This document shows, piece after piece, positions 34,642-42,893 of a stretch of DNA of 64,000 nt (within the stretch, counting starts at the first letter, position 1; each line of letters begins with the position of its first letter). The translations under genes and the position numbers were made by a program. Where the stretch lies: contig NZ_CP024200.1 of NCBI RefSeq assembly GCF_002844375.1, positions 419,501-483,500 of the forward strand, in the 5' to 3' direction. Under the pieces are notes generated by a model that was not told the origin of the DNA, searched no databases, and saw nothing but the letters and a program-made list of their open reading frames with translations. This stretch comes from Thalassospira marina (lineage in GTDB: Bacteria > Pseudomonadota > Alphaproteobacteria > Rhodospirillales > Thalassospiraceae).

Positions 34642-35418
34642 CTATGCAATGTAGCTGACGGAAATGTTGGTTTGCGGCAGGTTGATAACCCCGATATCGG
34701 CGTCATAGATTTGGCGAAGTGTGCCAGCCTGCATGAAATTTTGTGCCGTTCCCTGCCAGCAGGTCTTGCCATGCCGCAATGCCAGAATGTGATCGGCAAA
34801 ACGTCCGACCATGTCGATATCGTGCAAAACGGCAATAACGGTTAGCCCAATGGTGTTTTTCAGGTCCGATACAAGATGCAGAATGTCACGCTGATGGCCG
34901 ACATCAAGGGCGCTTGTTGGTTCATCTAACAGCAGGATGGGCGCATCCTGTGCAAGCAGCATGGCAAGCCATACCCGCTGGCGTTCGCCGCCTGACAGGC
35001 TGGCAACAATGCGATCGGCAATGGTATCGACATGGGTTAATGCCATGGCCTGTTCGATTTTCTCATAATCCGCGGCGCGATAACGCCCGAAGGCCCCGCG
35101 CCAGGGATAACGGCCAAAACCGACCAGTTCACGCACGGTCAGATGCGGCGGTACAGTGGGGTTCTGCGGCAGGTAGGCCACCTCGCGGGCAAAATCGCGG
35201 ATGGAACGTTGTTCAAGGGCGACATTGCCCATGCGAATGTCACCGTCAAACTGGCGGTATTTGCGGGCCAGAATTTTCAGAAGCGTACTTTTGCCCGACC
35301 CGTTATGCCCGACAATGGCCGAAAAGGCCTGCGACGGGAACGAAACCGTAATGTCGGATAACAGGGATTTGGCTGTTTTGCCTTCGGTGCGAAAGCCAAC
35401 ATCCTTCAGGTCAAACAT
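34642..35418 (-). CDS. Siderophore ABC transporter ATPase (FhuC family)
   Basis: A 258-residue ABC ATPase that powers import through the FhuB-type permease. The ATG at 35418 (MFDLKDVGF) was chosen because an AAGAAG site precedes it and it matches the usual N terminus; an in-frame upstream ATG would add 12 residues. Walker A is GHNGSGKST, the signature LSGGERQRVWLAMLL, and Walker B ILLLDEPTSALD, with the switch His in VIAVLHDID. It is the first gene of a three-gene operon (ATPase, binding protein, permease). A Fur-box-like sequence lies about 75 bases upstream. Confidence 0.93.
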   Translation of the reverse strand: MFDLKDVGFRTEGKTAKSLLSDITVSFPSQAFSAIVGHNGSGKSTLLKILARKYRQFDGDIRMGNVALEQRSIRDFAREVAYLPQNPTVPPHLTVRELVGFGRYPWRGAFGRYRAADYEKIEQAMALTHVDTIADRIVASLSGGERQRVWLAMLLAQDAPILLLDEPTSALDVGHQRDILHLVSDLKNTIGLTVIAVLHDIDMVGRFADHILALRHGKTCWQGTAQNFMQAGTLRQIYDADIGVINLPQTNISVSYIA

Positions 35419-35490
35419 TGCTTCTTGAACTCGGTTAGGGCAGTGCCGTTCCATGGAATATGGCGGCGGCTTTGCCGATCATTGAATTTG

Positions 35491-35505
35491 TGAGAATGCT
35501 TATCA
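35491..35505. promoter_or_regulatory. Fur-box-like site before the siderophore uptake operon
   Basis: TGAGAATGCTTATCA matches the 7-1-7 Fur consensus TGATAATGATTATCA at 13 of 15 positions. It stands about 75 bases before the ATPase gene, in a gap of 300 bases shared with the divergent lactonase. Iron repression is therefore likely. Confidence 0.65.
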
Positions 35506-35718
35506 ATAACCTGATGTAAATGCAACCGAGTTGCGATTGCAGTGCAAAATTCGATAAAAGCCAACTTTATCTTATTTTATGGCTTTTCATCGTTTCGCGG
35601 TCGCGCTAGCAATGAAGGCAATGGATTGCAGCGAACTGCAACCTGGCATGGGTGATTATTCGCCATGCCATGTGTACCGGCACCATGCCCGCATAAAACC
35701 AGTTATCAGGGAAACGTC

Positions 35719-36606
35719 ATGACCGAAATTCAAACGCCATTGCCCGATCTGCGCTGCCAACTGGGCGAAGGGCCGTTCTGGGATCAGCACAGCCAGACCC
35801 TTTATTGGGTTGATATTATTGGCAAGGCGGCCTTTGCCTGGAAACCGGCGCAAAATGATTTGCAAAAATGGACGTTTAACAGCCTGATTTCCGCCATTGT
35901 ACCGCGCGAGGCAGGCGGGTTTTTGGTGGCACTGCACCGTGAGCTGGCCTTTTTTGACCCGGCATCGGGCAATTTAACCCCCTTTGTGGCACCCGATGCG
36001 GATCATTCTGAAAACCGTTCAAACGAAGCCCGCGTGGACCCGATGGGCCGGTTCTGGCATGGCACCATGCAAAACAATATTGGCCCCAATGGCGAGGCCG
36101 TGGCCATTACCCAACATAGCGGCACGCTAAACCGGGTGGATGCCAACGGCAAAATGACCCGGTTTTGTGAAAATATTGGTATTTCCAACACACTGTTATG
36201 GTCGCCCGACGGCACCAGAATGTATTTTGGCGATACCCTGGCCAATCGCATGGATGTTTATGATTTTGATATGGCATCGGGCATGGCAAGCAACCCGCGA
36301 CTGTTTTGCTCGGTCGAGGGGCGGGGCGGCATGGATGGCTCGGCGATTGATCAGGACGGGTTTATCTGGAACGCGCGTTATGGCGGGTCCTGCATTATCC
36401 GGTTTAACCCGGATGGTGAAATTGACCGCATCATTGATGTGCCGGTTACCAACCCCACCAGTTGCGTGTTTGGCGGGCCGGATATGACCACGCTTTATAT
36501 TACATCGGCGGCAGATGATACCGATGGCACAAAACCGCTTGAAGGGGCCCTGCTTGCCATTGAAACGGGTGTTGCTGGTGCGCCCTGCCATGCCTTTGCC
36601 GGTTAG
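35719..36606 (+). CDS. SMP-30/gluconolactonase/LRE family lactonase (second copy)
   Basis: A 295-residue beta-propeller lactonase. The ATG at 35719 follows AGGGAAAC and gives the expected LRCQLGEGPFWDQHSQTLYWVDI start with the metal-ligand Glu. Other motifs are SNEARVDPMGRFWHGTM, ISNTLLWSPDGTRMYFGDT and GGMDGSAIDQDGFIWNA. Such enzymes open sugar lactones with a divalent metal. It is separated from the main sugar-acid region by the nitrite and iron genes, and it has no catabolic partner next to it. The substrate is unknown; it is clearly diverged from the copy at 21887. Confidence 0.88.
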   Translation: MTEIQTPLPDLRCQLGEGPFWDQHSQTLYWVDIIGKAAFAWKPAQNDLQKWTFNSLISAIVPREAGGFLVALHRELAFFDPASGNLTPFVAPDADHSENRSNEARVDPMGRFWHGTMQNNIGPNGEAVAITQHSGTLNRVDANGKMTRFCENIGISNTLLWSPDGTRMYFGDTLANRMDVYDFDMASGMASNPRLFCSVEGRGGMDGSAIDQDGFIWNARYGGSCIIRFNPDGEIDRIIDVPVTNPTSCVFGGPDMTTLYITSAADDTDGTKPLEGALLAIETGVAGAPCHAFAG

Positions 36607-36804
36607 GTTGATGGATGGCAGTATAATTTCCGTAATCAGACATTCCCCAAAGCCCGCTGTGCGGTCTTCGTGGCAATTTTGTAATGTTTTAGAAAAGTTG
36701 CGGAATTTCGGTTTTTAGGTCTTGGTTTTCTCGTCTTTTGCGATCACCATTAGGGTCGGGTCAGGGGTCTGTACCCTAAAAAACGAGCAAATCCGAGGAA
36801 TAAT

Positions 36805-38391
36805 ATGAAGATCTCACCTTTCCGCTGGGAGAAGGTGCGCGTTGTTATGGTATTGGCGGCCGTCTCGTCGGTTGCTGCCTGTGCTTTTCCGATGCCACGA
36901 ACTGAAACGATTGCAGGGACGGTTTCCTATCGCGAACGCATTGCGATGACCCCGTCCAATATCCTGACGGTAAGGTTGCGTGATGTATCGCGGGCCGATG
37001 CCCCGGCCAATGAGGTTGCGACATTGTCCCAGCCCGCCACAAACCCGCCCATGGCATTTGAGCTGCCCTATCAGACCACCGATATTGATGAATCGCATCG
37101 TTACACTGTCGAGGCGATTATTTCGGACGGGGCAGGTAAAAACCTGTTTCGCAACGATACATCCTATCCGGTCCTGACCGCCGGAAACCCCGATGCGGTA
37201 AATATCGAAGTTGTTCGTTTGCGTCAGCAGCCATCTGTTGACAAGGCCCATGACGAACAAAAGTCCGCCACCGACAAGCTGGTCAGCCGGATTGACAAAA
37301 GCCTGTCGAAATACCGCCATGTGGTGGGGAAATATGCCAAGGATGACGGCGAAGGCAGCTTTGAAGCATTTGTTACCAAAGATGGCACCCCGGTTCTGAT
37401 CCGTCAGGATCGTGACCTTGGCGATTATGGCACCTCGGATATCTCGTTTTATTTCAGCAAGGGGGCGTTGCTGCGCTTTGATGAAAAGGCCACCCGTGCC
37501 AGTTTTGGCGCCACCAAAAAGGCGGCATCGGCCACTGCGGGCGGCATTGAATACCGTTTGATGCTGGATTTTGCCAAAGGCAAATATAAAACCGGCGAAA
37601 AGCGCATCAATGACCAGCTTAGCGCACCTGACAAACACGAAATCAGCAGTGCCCAGACCCAGGAGAAACTGGTTTTAACCCGCCTTAAAACCGAACTGGC
37701 GGCGACGGAAATGTCTGAACCGGATGGACGCCAGACCTTCGTATGTGATGACCAGTCGCGTTTTTATGCGACCTTTAACCGCGAAGATGAACAGGTGCGG
37801 ATCGAATTTTTGGGCCGCGACCCGATTTTCCTGCCGCAAAAACCGGCGGCATCGGGTTTCCTGTATGGCAATGATGATTATGAAATGCGCGGCAAGGGCC
37901 AGAACGCCACCTGGGCAACGCTGGTAGATGGCCGCAAAACCGGTTGTACCGTTTCGGCCGAAATTGCCGGGCTGGCACTAGCACCGGGTGATTTCCCGAC
38001 GGTGAATGTTTCAACCCTGATGCAGACGGGCAATAACGAATGGACCCGTCATTTTGACGACATGATGCCTGCGATCAAGGCCTGCCTGGAACGCCCGGTG
38101 GGCGATTTGCCATCGGTCCTGAAAGCCTGGCCGATGAACCATGGTACGGTTGGTGTACGCACCATTAACATCAATGGCGGGCGCTATGACTGCCTGGCAC
38201 CGTCAACCGGCTTGGGCGACATCCATGTCGAGGCGGTTGAAGGCGCAACCAATGTGTTGCCGGGTGAACGTGATGTGCTGTTTACCCCGGCATCGGGGGC
38301 GTATCCGGATAATGACTGTTACCAGCATAAAAAGCTGATGAAGGATGGTGTTTTCATTGGCTGGCTGTCACGCAATGCCTGCCAAAGCTGA
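36805..38391 (+). CDS. Large YbaY-like lipoprotein with unknown C-terminal domain
   Basis: A 528-residue predicted lipoprotein: the hydrophobic signal VLAAVSSVAAC ends in a lipobox with Cys26. The region after it (about 35-140) has YbaY/pilotin-like features: GTVSYRERIAMTPSNILTVRLRDVSRAD, FELPYQTTDID and YTVEAIISDG. The remaining 380 residues match no family I can name. Its last 110 residues (ACLERP...YDCLAP... ending IGWLSRNACQS) resemble the smaller lipoprotein encoded at 40728. Even cysteine spacing suggests periplasmic disulfides. It stands alone, with a strong terminator behind it. Function unknown; an envelope-stability role would be a guess. Confidence 0.7.
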   Translation: MKISPFRWEKVRVVMVLAAVSSVAACAFPMPRTETIAGTVSYRERIAMTPSNILTVRLRDVSRADAPANEVATLSQPATNPPMAFELPYQTTDIDESHRYTVEAIISDGAGKNLFRNDTSYPVLTAGNPDAVNIEVVRLRQQPSVDKAHDEQKSATDKLVSRIDKSLSKYRHVVGKYAKDDGEGSFEAFVTKDGTPVLIRQDRDLGDYGTSDISFYFSKGALLRFDEKATRASFGATKKAASATAGGIEYRLMLDFAKGKYKTGEKRINDQLSAPDKHEISSAQTQEKLVLTRLKTELAATEMSEPDGRQTFVCDDQSRFYATFNREDEQVRIEFLGRDPIFLPQKPAASGFLYGNDDYEMRGKGQNATWATLVDGRKTGCTVSAEIAGLALAPGDFPTVNVSTLMQTGNNEWTRHFDDMMPAIKACLERPVGDLPSVLKAWPMNHGTVGVRTININGGRYDCLAPSTGLGDIHVEAVEGATNVLPGERDVLFTPASGAYPDNDCYQHKKLMKDGVFIGWLSRNACQS

Positions 38392-38421
38392 TTATCCATC
38401 GGTTAATTGCTGCTGAAACAA

Positions 38422-38453
38422 ACAAAGCCCCGCCGGATCTGGCGGGGCTTTGT
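38422..38453. terminator. Bidirectional terminator
   Basis: CAAAGCCCCGCC (38423-38434) pairs perfectly with GGCGGGGCTTTG (38441-38452) around a six-base loop. It serves the convergent lipoprotein and acetyltransferase genes. Confidence 0.85.
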
Positions 38454-38483
38454 CGTTTGTGGAACGGGCAAATGCAGTGCGTA

Positions 38484-38990
38484 TCAGTGGGTTTGATAAC
38501 GTCCGGTCGGGGACAGAACGCCACTGGTCCCGCCAAGAACGTCTTCATCAAGGTTCAAACCCAGAAAACGGTGCCGGTCAAAATAACCGGGCATCGCCAG
38601 GCCCGCAGCCGGTGCGGCAGTAAAGCCGAACCGGGCATAATATTGTGGATCCCCAACCAGCAGAATGGCCCGATGGCCGGAATCATAGGCGGCATTGATG
38701 GCAGCGTACATCAAACCGGCCCCGACCCCGGAACCATTATAGGCTTTTTCCACTGCAAGTGGGCCAAGCATCAGGGCAAAACCCGCATTGCCTGCATCGA
38801 CATTCCACAACCGGACAGTCCCGATCATGTGTTTGCCGTCATGGGCAACAAAGGCCAACCCGTCAGCCGGCAACCGGCCAGCACGGATCAGTTCGGACGA
38901 TTTTTTAAACCGGTCCGGTCCCATTACGCGATCAAGCAGCTTTTCCCGTTCGATGTGGGAATAAGCACCTTCGCGATCGATCACGATCAT
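38484..38990 (-). CDS. GNAT-family N-acetyltransferase
   Basis: A 168-residue GNAT enzyme using acetyl-CoA. The N-terminal strand-helix (IEREKLLDRVMG), the core strands AFVAHDGKHMIGTVRLW and FALMLGPLAVEKAYNGSGVGAGLM (acetyl-CoA pyrophosphate loop), and the C-terminal ILLVGDPQYYARFGFTAA are typical of the YhbS-like GNAT group. It lies 11 bases downstream of the ornithine decarboxylase gene on the same strand and is probably co-transcribed, so a polyamine or amino-acid substrate is possible. That is inference from position only. Confidence 0.85.
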   Translation of the reverse strand: MIVIDREGAYSHIEREKLLDRVMGPDRFKKSSELIRAGRLPADGLAFVAHDGKHMIGTVRLWNVDAGNAGFALMLGPLAVEKAYNGSGVGAGLMYAAINAAYDSGHRAILLVGDPQYYARFGFTAAPAAGLAMPGYFDRHRFLGLNLDEDVLGGTSGVLSPTGRYQTH

Positions 38991-39001
38991 TGACGTGATG
39001 C

Positions 39002-40135
39002 CTAGATGATATAGGCAGCGAGCGGCGAAAAGCCGTTAAACGCTACCGATGCATAGGTCGTGGTATAGGCACCGGTTGCTTCGATCAGAACCTCGTCACC
39101 AATCGTCAGGGCGATCGGCAGATCGTAGGGTTTCTTTTCGTAAAGCACGTCGGCTGAATCGCAGGTCGGACCGGCCAGAACACACGGGGCCACATCGCCG
39201 CCATCATGGATCGTGGTGATGGGGTAGCGAATGGCTTCGTCCATGGTTTCGGCAAGGCCGCCGAATTTGCCAATGTCGAGATAAACCCAGCGCACCGGAT
39301 CATCTTCGTGTTTGCGCGAAATCAGCACGACTTCGGCTTTGATCACGCCAGCATCACCGACCATGCCACGGCCCGGTTCGATAATGGTTTCGGGCATGTG
39401 GTTGCCAAAGTGGTTATGCAGGGCATCAATGATGGCCGCGCCATAGGCTTCGGTTGCCGGAACGTCACGCAGGTAACGGGTCGGGAAACCACCACCCATA
39501 TTGACCATACGCAGAACAATGCCTTTTTCCGCAAGGGTGCGGAAAATCATCGATGCTTCGGCAAGTGCGGTGTTCCAGGCATCCAGGTTGCACTGCTGCG
39601 AACCAACATGGAAGGATACGCCATAGGCGTCCAGGCCCATGTGGTGGGCATGCTGCAGCACTTCAAGCGCCATGGTCGGTGCGCAACCAAATTTGCGCGA
39701 CAGCGGCCATTCAGCACCGGCACCATCGGTCAGGATGCGGCAGAAAACGCGCGAAGCCGGGGCAACGCGGGCAATTTTTTCAACTTCTTCGACGCAATCC
39801 ACGGCGAACAGACGCACACCCATTTCATAGGCACGTGCAACGTCACGTTCTTTTTTGATGGTGTTGCCAAACGAAATGCGTTCCGGGGTGGCGCCAGCGG
39901 CCATCGCCATTTCGATTTCCGGCACGGATGCGGTGTCGAAATTGCTGCCGAGGTCGGCCAGAAGGCTCAGAACTTCCGGTGCCGGGTTTGCTTTGACCGC
40001 ATAGAAAATGCGGGAATCAGGCAGGGCACGGGTAAAGGTTTCGTAGTTGCGCTGGACCACATCAAGGTCAACAACAAGGCACGGACCTTCCGGTCGGTTC
40101 TGGGCGAGGAAATCAATAATACGCTGCGTTGCCAT
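39002..40135 (-). CDS. Ornithine/lysine decarboxylase (group IV, PLP)
   Basis: A 377-residue fold-type III PLP decarboxylase making putrescine (or cadaverine). The ATG at 40135 was selected over upstream starts because GGGAG lies 9 bases away and MATQRIIDFLAQ matches the usual N terminus. PLP Lys48 is in FYAVKANPAPEVL, the phosphate-binding Gly-rich segment is MVNMGGGFPTRY, and the active-site Cys is in GPTCDSADVLYEK. The dual ornithine/lysine form is common in alphaproteobacteria. A long structured leader upstream may control it. The next gene downstream is a GNAT acetyltransferase. Confidence 0.93.
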   Translation of the reverse strand: MATQRIIDFLAQNRPEGPCLVVDLDVVQRNYETFTRALPDSRIFYAVKANPAPEVLSLLADLGSNFDTASVPEIEMAMAAGATPERISFGNTIKKERDVARAYEMGVRLFAVDCVEEVEKIARVAPASRVFCRILTDGAGAEWPLSRKFGCAPTMALEVLQHAHHMGLDAYGVSFHVGSQQCNLDAWNTALAEASMIFRTLAEKGIVLRMVNMGGGFPTRYLRDVPATEAYGAAIIDALHNHFGNHMPETIIEPGRGMVGDAGVIKAEVVLISRKHEDDPVRWVYLDIGKFGGLAETMDEAIRYPITTIHDGGDVAPCVLAGPTCDSADVLYEKKPYDLPIALTIGDEVLIEATGAYTTTYASVAFNGFSPLAAYII

Positions 40136-40727
40136 GGGGGCGTTCTCCCATTCCACTTTAAAGCGGCATAGCGACACCTGATGCATCCTGACGCGGTGGA
40201 GGCGTAGAATGCGGTCTATCGATATGCCAGACGTGAACACGGATGATCCGGTTCGCGGATGTTGCCTCGATATAGGAATGGGAAGTTGCCATTCCGCACG
40301 GCGGGCAATGATGGTGTGCCTCTTTAGTGTCTGCGGTATTTGGACAACCGCTGGAGACCAAAAAAGCCCTACACCGTCGTTGCTTTAAGTAAGTCCTACA
40401 GGGTTCCTTGGCAGGACCACCACAGGCACGTGCGACTTTGGGCAAGCCGGGATTTACGCCTGTTTTATCTTTGGCGCAAGCGGTTTTTTTAATGCGGGAA
40501 AATGTTTTTTGTCATGGTCCAAAACACCGGGTCAAACCCGGCGGATCCCCTTGGTTTCTGGCGTGATTTTCATATTCCCAACTATCAGAAAACAGGCCTT
40601 TTTTCGCGCAGGGGCTGTATCGTTCGCCAGTCTTGCAAAGCCAATGGCTTAACGACACATAATTGCCATGCATCACGGCAAATCTGTATCCCATGGTCAT
40701 ATGCAGGCAAAAACGGGGCGTTATTTA
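40136..40727. other. Long intergenic region between ODC and lipoprotein genes
   Basis: About 590 bases. The part next to the decarboxylase gene (to about 40440) is GC-rich and has several hairpins, consistent with a regulatory mRNA leader on the minus strand; one is GGAATGG-gaagtt-gCCATTCC near 40273-40294. From about 40445 the sequence is more AT-rich and shows no gene. Confidence 0.5.
40340..40440 (-). promoter_or_regulatory. Candidate leader RNA of the ornithine decarboxylase gene (speF-motif-like)
   Basis: On the minus strand, GTCCT and AGGAC can form a stem around GCCAAGGAACCCTGT, while CCCT of the same loop could alternatively pair with AGGG in GGTGTAGGGCTTTTTT. The competing pairings and the T run look like an attenuation switch. 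A conserved speF RNA motif is known before alphaproteobacterial ornithine decarboxylase genes; I cannot confirm from memory that this sequence matches its consensus. Confidence 0.45.
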
Positions 40728-41276
40728 ATGGTCGCAATCCGGAATAGTTCCAGAGTCCAAATTATCATCGCGGCTTTGTCCCCGCTGGCCATCGGCGCAT
40801 GCCAGACCAGGACACCGCCTGATATGGCCGAAAGCCCCGATCGCCAGCCACCTGCAATTGTGATGCCCGATCGCCCGATGATGGCTGATGACTGGTCCGA
40901 CGGTTTGCCTGTTATTTATAACCAAGTCGCTGGTTGCCTGAATGCCGACCCGTCACCGCCTGCGCGTGTGGTTGATGCCGGGCAGGGCAATGACGGGCAA
41001 ATCGTGATCGATATGATGGGCGATAGCGGCACTTATTTCCGCTGCCAGACGGACCCGGCAGGTAAAAGCAAGCCTGTTTTGTTTCGTCAGGAAATGCCTG
41101 CGAACCTGCCAGGTCCGGTTTATACGGCCACACCCTATCCGCCGCCAAAATCCCCGCAGGCGGGCATATGTTATGAACATTATCCTGTTACCGACCATAC
41201 CGGCTGGCAACTGGGTTGGCTCAGTTATGCCAGGGAAGGGGACAATTGCAGTACGGCATCTATTGCAAAACCGTAA
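40728..41276 (+). CDS. Small lipoprotein related to the 36805 protein
   Basis: A 182-residue predicted lipoprotein with signal QIIIAALSPLAIGAC and a Cys lipobox at residue 25. The ATG at 40728 follows GGGG by about 10 bases; upstream in-frame ATGs are alternatives. A disordered Pro-rich stretch precedes a compact domain with cysteines. The domain begins VAGCLNADPSPPARVV and ends GWLSYAREGDNC, resembling the last 110 residues of the lipoprotein at 36805, which suggests a common ancestor. It has no signature of a known family and is monocistronic. Function unknown. Confidence 0.65.
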   Translation: MVAIRNSSRVQIIIAALSPLAIGACQTRTPPDMAESPDRQPPAIVMPDRPMMADDWSDGLPVIYNQVAGCLNADPSPPARVVDAGQGNDGQIVIDMMGDSGTYFRCQTDPAGKSKPVLFRQEMPANLPGPVYTATPYPPPKSPQAGICYEHYPVTDHTGWQLGWLSYAREGDNCSTASIAKP

Positions 41277-41371
41277 TGCCGGTGGGGATCATGCATCTAT
41301 CACATTGCCTGCAGGGCGGTTTGGTCGTTATCTTGGCGGCCATTCCATGATGTGATGTGAAAGATACCAAA

Positions 41372-41791
41372 ATGACCAAACTGAAAATCACGGCAGGCCC
41401 GTTTGTGTTTGACGCAAAACTGGAAACCGGGGCCGCACCCAAAACCTGTGCCGCTTTTGTTGAACGCCTGCCTTTCATCAGCAAGGTTGTTCATGTCCGC
41501 TGGAGCGGCGAGGGCGTCTGGATGCCGCTGGGGGATTATCAGTTTGGTGTCGATTATGAAAACCACACCAGCTATCCCGCACCGGGGCAGATTATTCTAT
41601 ATCCCGGTGGGATCAGCGAAACCGAAATCCTGCTGGCTTATGGCGGTGTCCATTTTGCATCCAAGGTCGGCCAGCTTGCCGGCAACCATTTCATCACCAT
41701 CACCAGCAATCTTGAGGATGTCGTCAAACTTGGCAAAATGACCCTGTGGGAAGGCGCGCAGGATATTCGGTTTGAGTTGGTTTCCGATTAA
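41372..41791 (+). CDS. DUF3830 (cyclophilin-like) family protein
   Basis: A 139-residue cytosolic protein matching the DUF3830 pattern: FDAKLETGAAPKTCAAFVERLPF, HVRWSGEGVWMPLGD, and a final strand region TLWEGAQDIRFEL. The fold resembles cyclophilin-like beta barrels. The ATG at 41372 was chosen, although a GTG at 41357 is in frame; neither has a clear ribosome site. In other genomes this family often accompanies amidohydrolases, but no such gene is adjacent here. The biochemical role is unknown. Confidence 0.7.
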   Translation: MTKLKITAGPFVFDAKLETGAAPKTCAAFVERLPFISKVVHVRWSGEGVWMPLGDYQFGVDYENHTSYPAPGQIILYPGGISETEILLAYGGVHFASKVGQLAGNHFITITSNLEDVVKLGKMTLWEGAQDIRFELVSD

Positions 41792-41824
41792 CCAATATTC
41801 TTTATTGGGCGGTACGTTATTCCT

Positions 41825-42106
41825 TTACATGGCATTGATGTACCGCCCGAAATATTTGAAGACCAGTGGGTTTATGACGAACACGATGCTAAGGACCGTT
41901 GCGGGTGTTAATAACATTGTTTGATGCCAGATTTGCCAGCCTTGCGTGAAGGGTGCGATCAGGTAAATCAGCATCGTCACCAATGGATAAACACAAGCAA
42001 TCATGACGATTGCTAGTCGCATCCGTAAGGGGCGCATTGCTTTTGCATTGCTTTCACAGCGCTGTGGGCGATGGGCTGGATCGGGCCGTTCATTTGTTTG
42101 CGTCAC
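41825..42106 (-). CDS. DUF2798-like small membrane protein
   Basis: A 93-residue protein with a charged, partly disordered N terminus and two hydrophobic helices (about 29-51 and 63-83). The motif LTPATVLSIVFVINPLVFKYFGRYI fits the short DUF2798-type inner-membrane family. It lies 12 bases beyond the GST gene on the same strand and may be co-transcribed with it. No function is known. Confidence 0.6.
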   Translation of the reverse strand: MTQTNERPDPAHRPQRCESNAKAMRPLRMRLAIVMIACVYPLVTMLIYLIAPFTQGWQIWHQTMLLTPATVLSIVFVINPLVFKYFGRYINAM

Positions 42107-42118
42107 AAGTTTCGCCGT

Positions 42119-42730
42119 TTAATAGTCTGCACTGGGGCGTTTGCGGAAATTTGCAAACCATGCATCAAGGCGCGGATGCCGGTTGCCAAAAGGCAAATTA
42201 AAGCGTTCACGTGCCGTTTGAAAAATTGCAAATACAGTGAAATCCGCAATCGTTGGCCGGTTCCCGGCAAGAAATTCATAATCACCGATTGATTTTTCTA
42301 GGGCATCAAGAATTTCGGTGACGTGCTGAAACATGATTCCCGCCATTTCTGATGAAGGTCTGGCCTGCATAAACGGGAAATTGTTTGTCTCATTCCACAG
42401 CCATATCTGTGCCCGAACAACAAGATCGGTTCCCAATCGCTCAAGCGCTCGAACCTTGGCCCGTGTCGCTGCATCGTTACCAATCATTGAATTGGCGGGG
42501 TACAGTTCTTCGAGATACTCAACGATTGCAGCGGAATCCGCTATTACCTCGCCGCTATCCGTGACTAAAGCGGGTGCGCGGCCAGCGGCGTTTAACGCCA
42601 GATATGCGGGCGACTTGTGTTCTCTATTGGCGTAATCAAGTTCGTAGCGGGGAATATCCAATCCCTTTTCCGCCAAATAGATTGAAACCCGCCTCGGGTT
42701 TGTTCCGGCCTTAAACTGATAGAGTAACAT
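42119..42730 (-). CDS. Glutathione S-transferase family protein
   Basis: A 203-residue GST. The thioredoxin-like N-terminal domain has GTNPRRVSIYLAEKG, the cis-Pro segment GRAPALV, and the glutathione-contacting DSAAIVEYLEELYP. The helical C-terminal domain has RPTIADFTVFAIFQTA with the structural Asp. Sequence style is of the bacterial theta/beta-like group. The divergent gene is an XRE-family regulator, and direct repeats in the shared promoter region suggest joint control. The substrate is unknown. Confidence 0.88.
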   Translation of the reverse strand: MLLYQFKAGTNPRRVSIYLAEKGLDIPRYELDYANREHKSPAYLALNAAGRAPALVTDSGEVIADSAAIVEYLEELYPANSMIGNDAATRAKVRALERLGTDLVVRAQIWLWNETNNFPFMQARPSSEMAGIMFQHVTEILDALEKSIGDYEFLAGNRPTIADFTVFAIFQTARERFNLPFGNRHPRLDAWFANFRKRPSADY

Positions 42731-42837
42731 TTATAATCATCTTTCCACAGGGTACGGAGAAAGCAGGAAGTATGGCCAACGCAACTTCCTGCGGTGCAGG
42801 GCGTTTCCACGACTGTAAATTTAGACCTCACTTTATC

Positions 42838-42870
42838 CTGTTACTATATGGTATTTATGCTGTTACTATA
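42838..42870. promoter_or_regulatory. Direct repeat in GST/XRE divergent promoter
   Basis: CTGTTACTATA occurs at 42838-42848 and again at 42860-42870, exactly 22 bases apart, or about two helical turns. The gap of 163 bases between the divergent GST and XRE genes contains no other obvious symmetry. The pair is a plausible operator. Confidence 0.5.
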
Positions 42871-42893
42871 GTGATGGTAAGCAGGAGGGACTT

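Noticed and set aside
39206..40171. Plus-strand open frame of 321 codons antisense to the decarboxylase
   Set aside because: No recognisable family pattern; the minus-strand decarboxylase has all active-site motifs.
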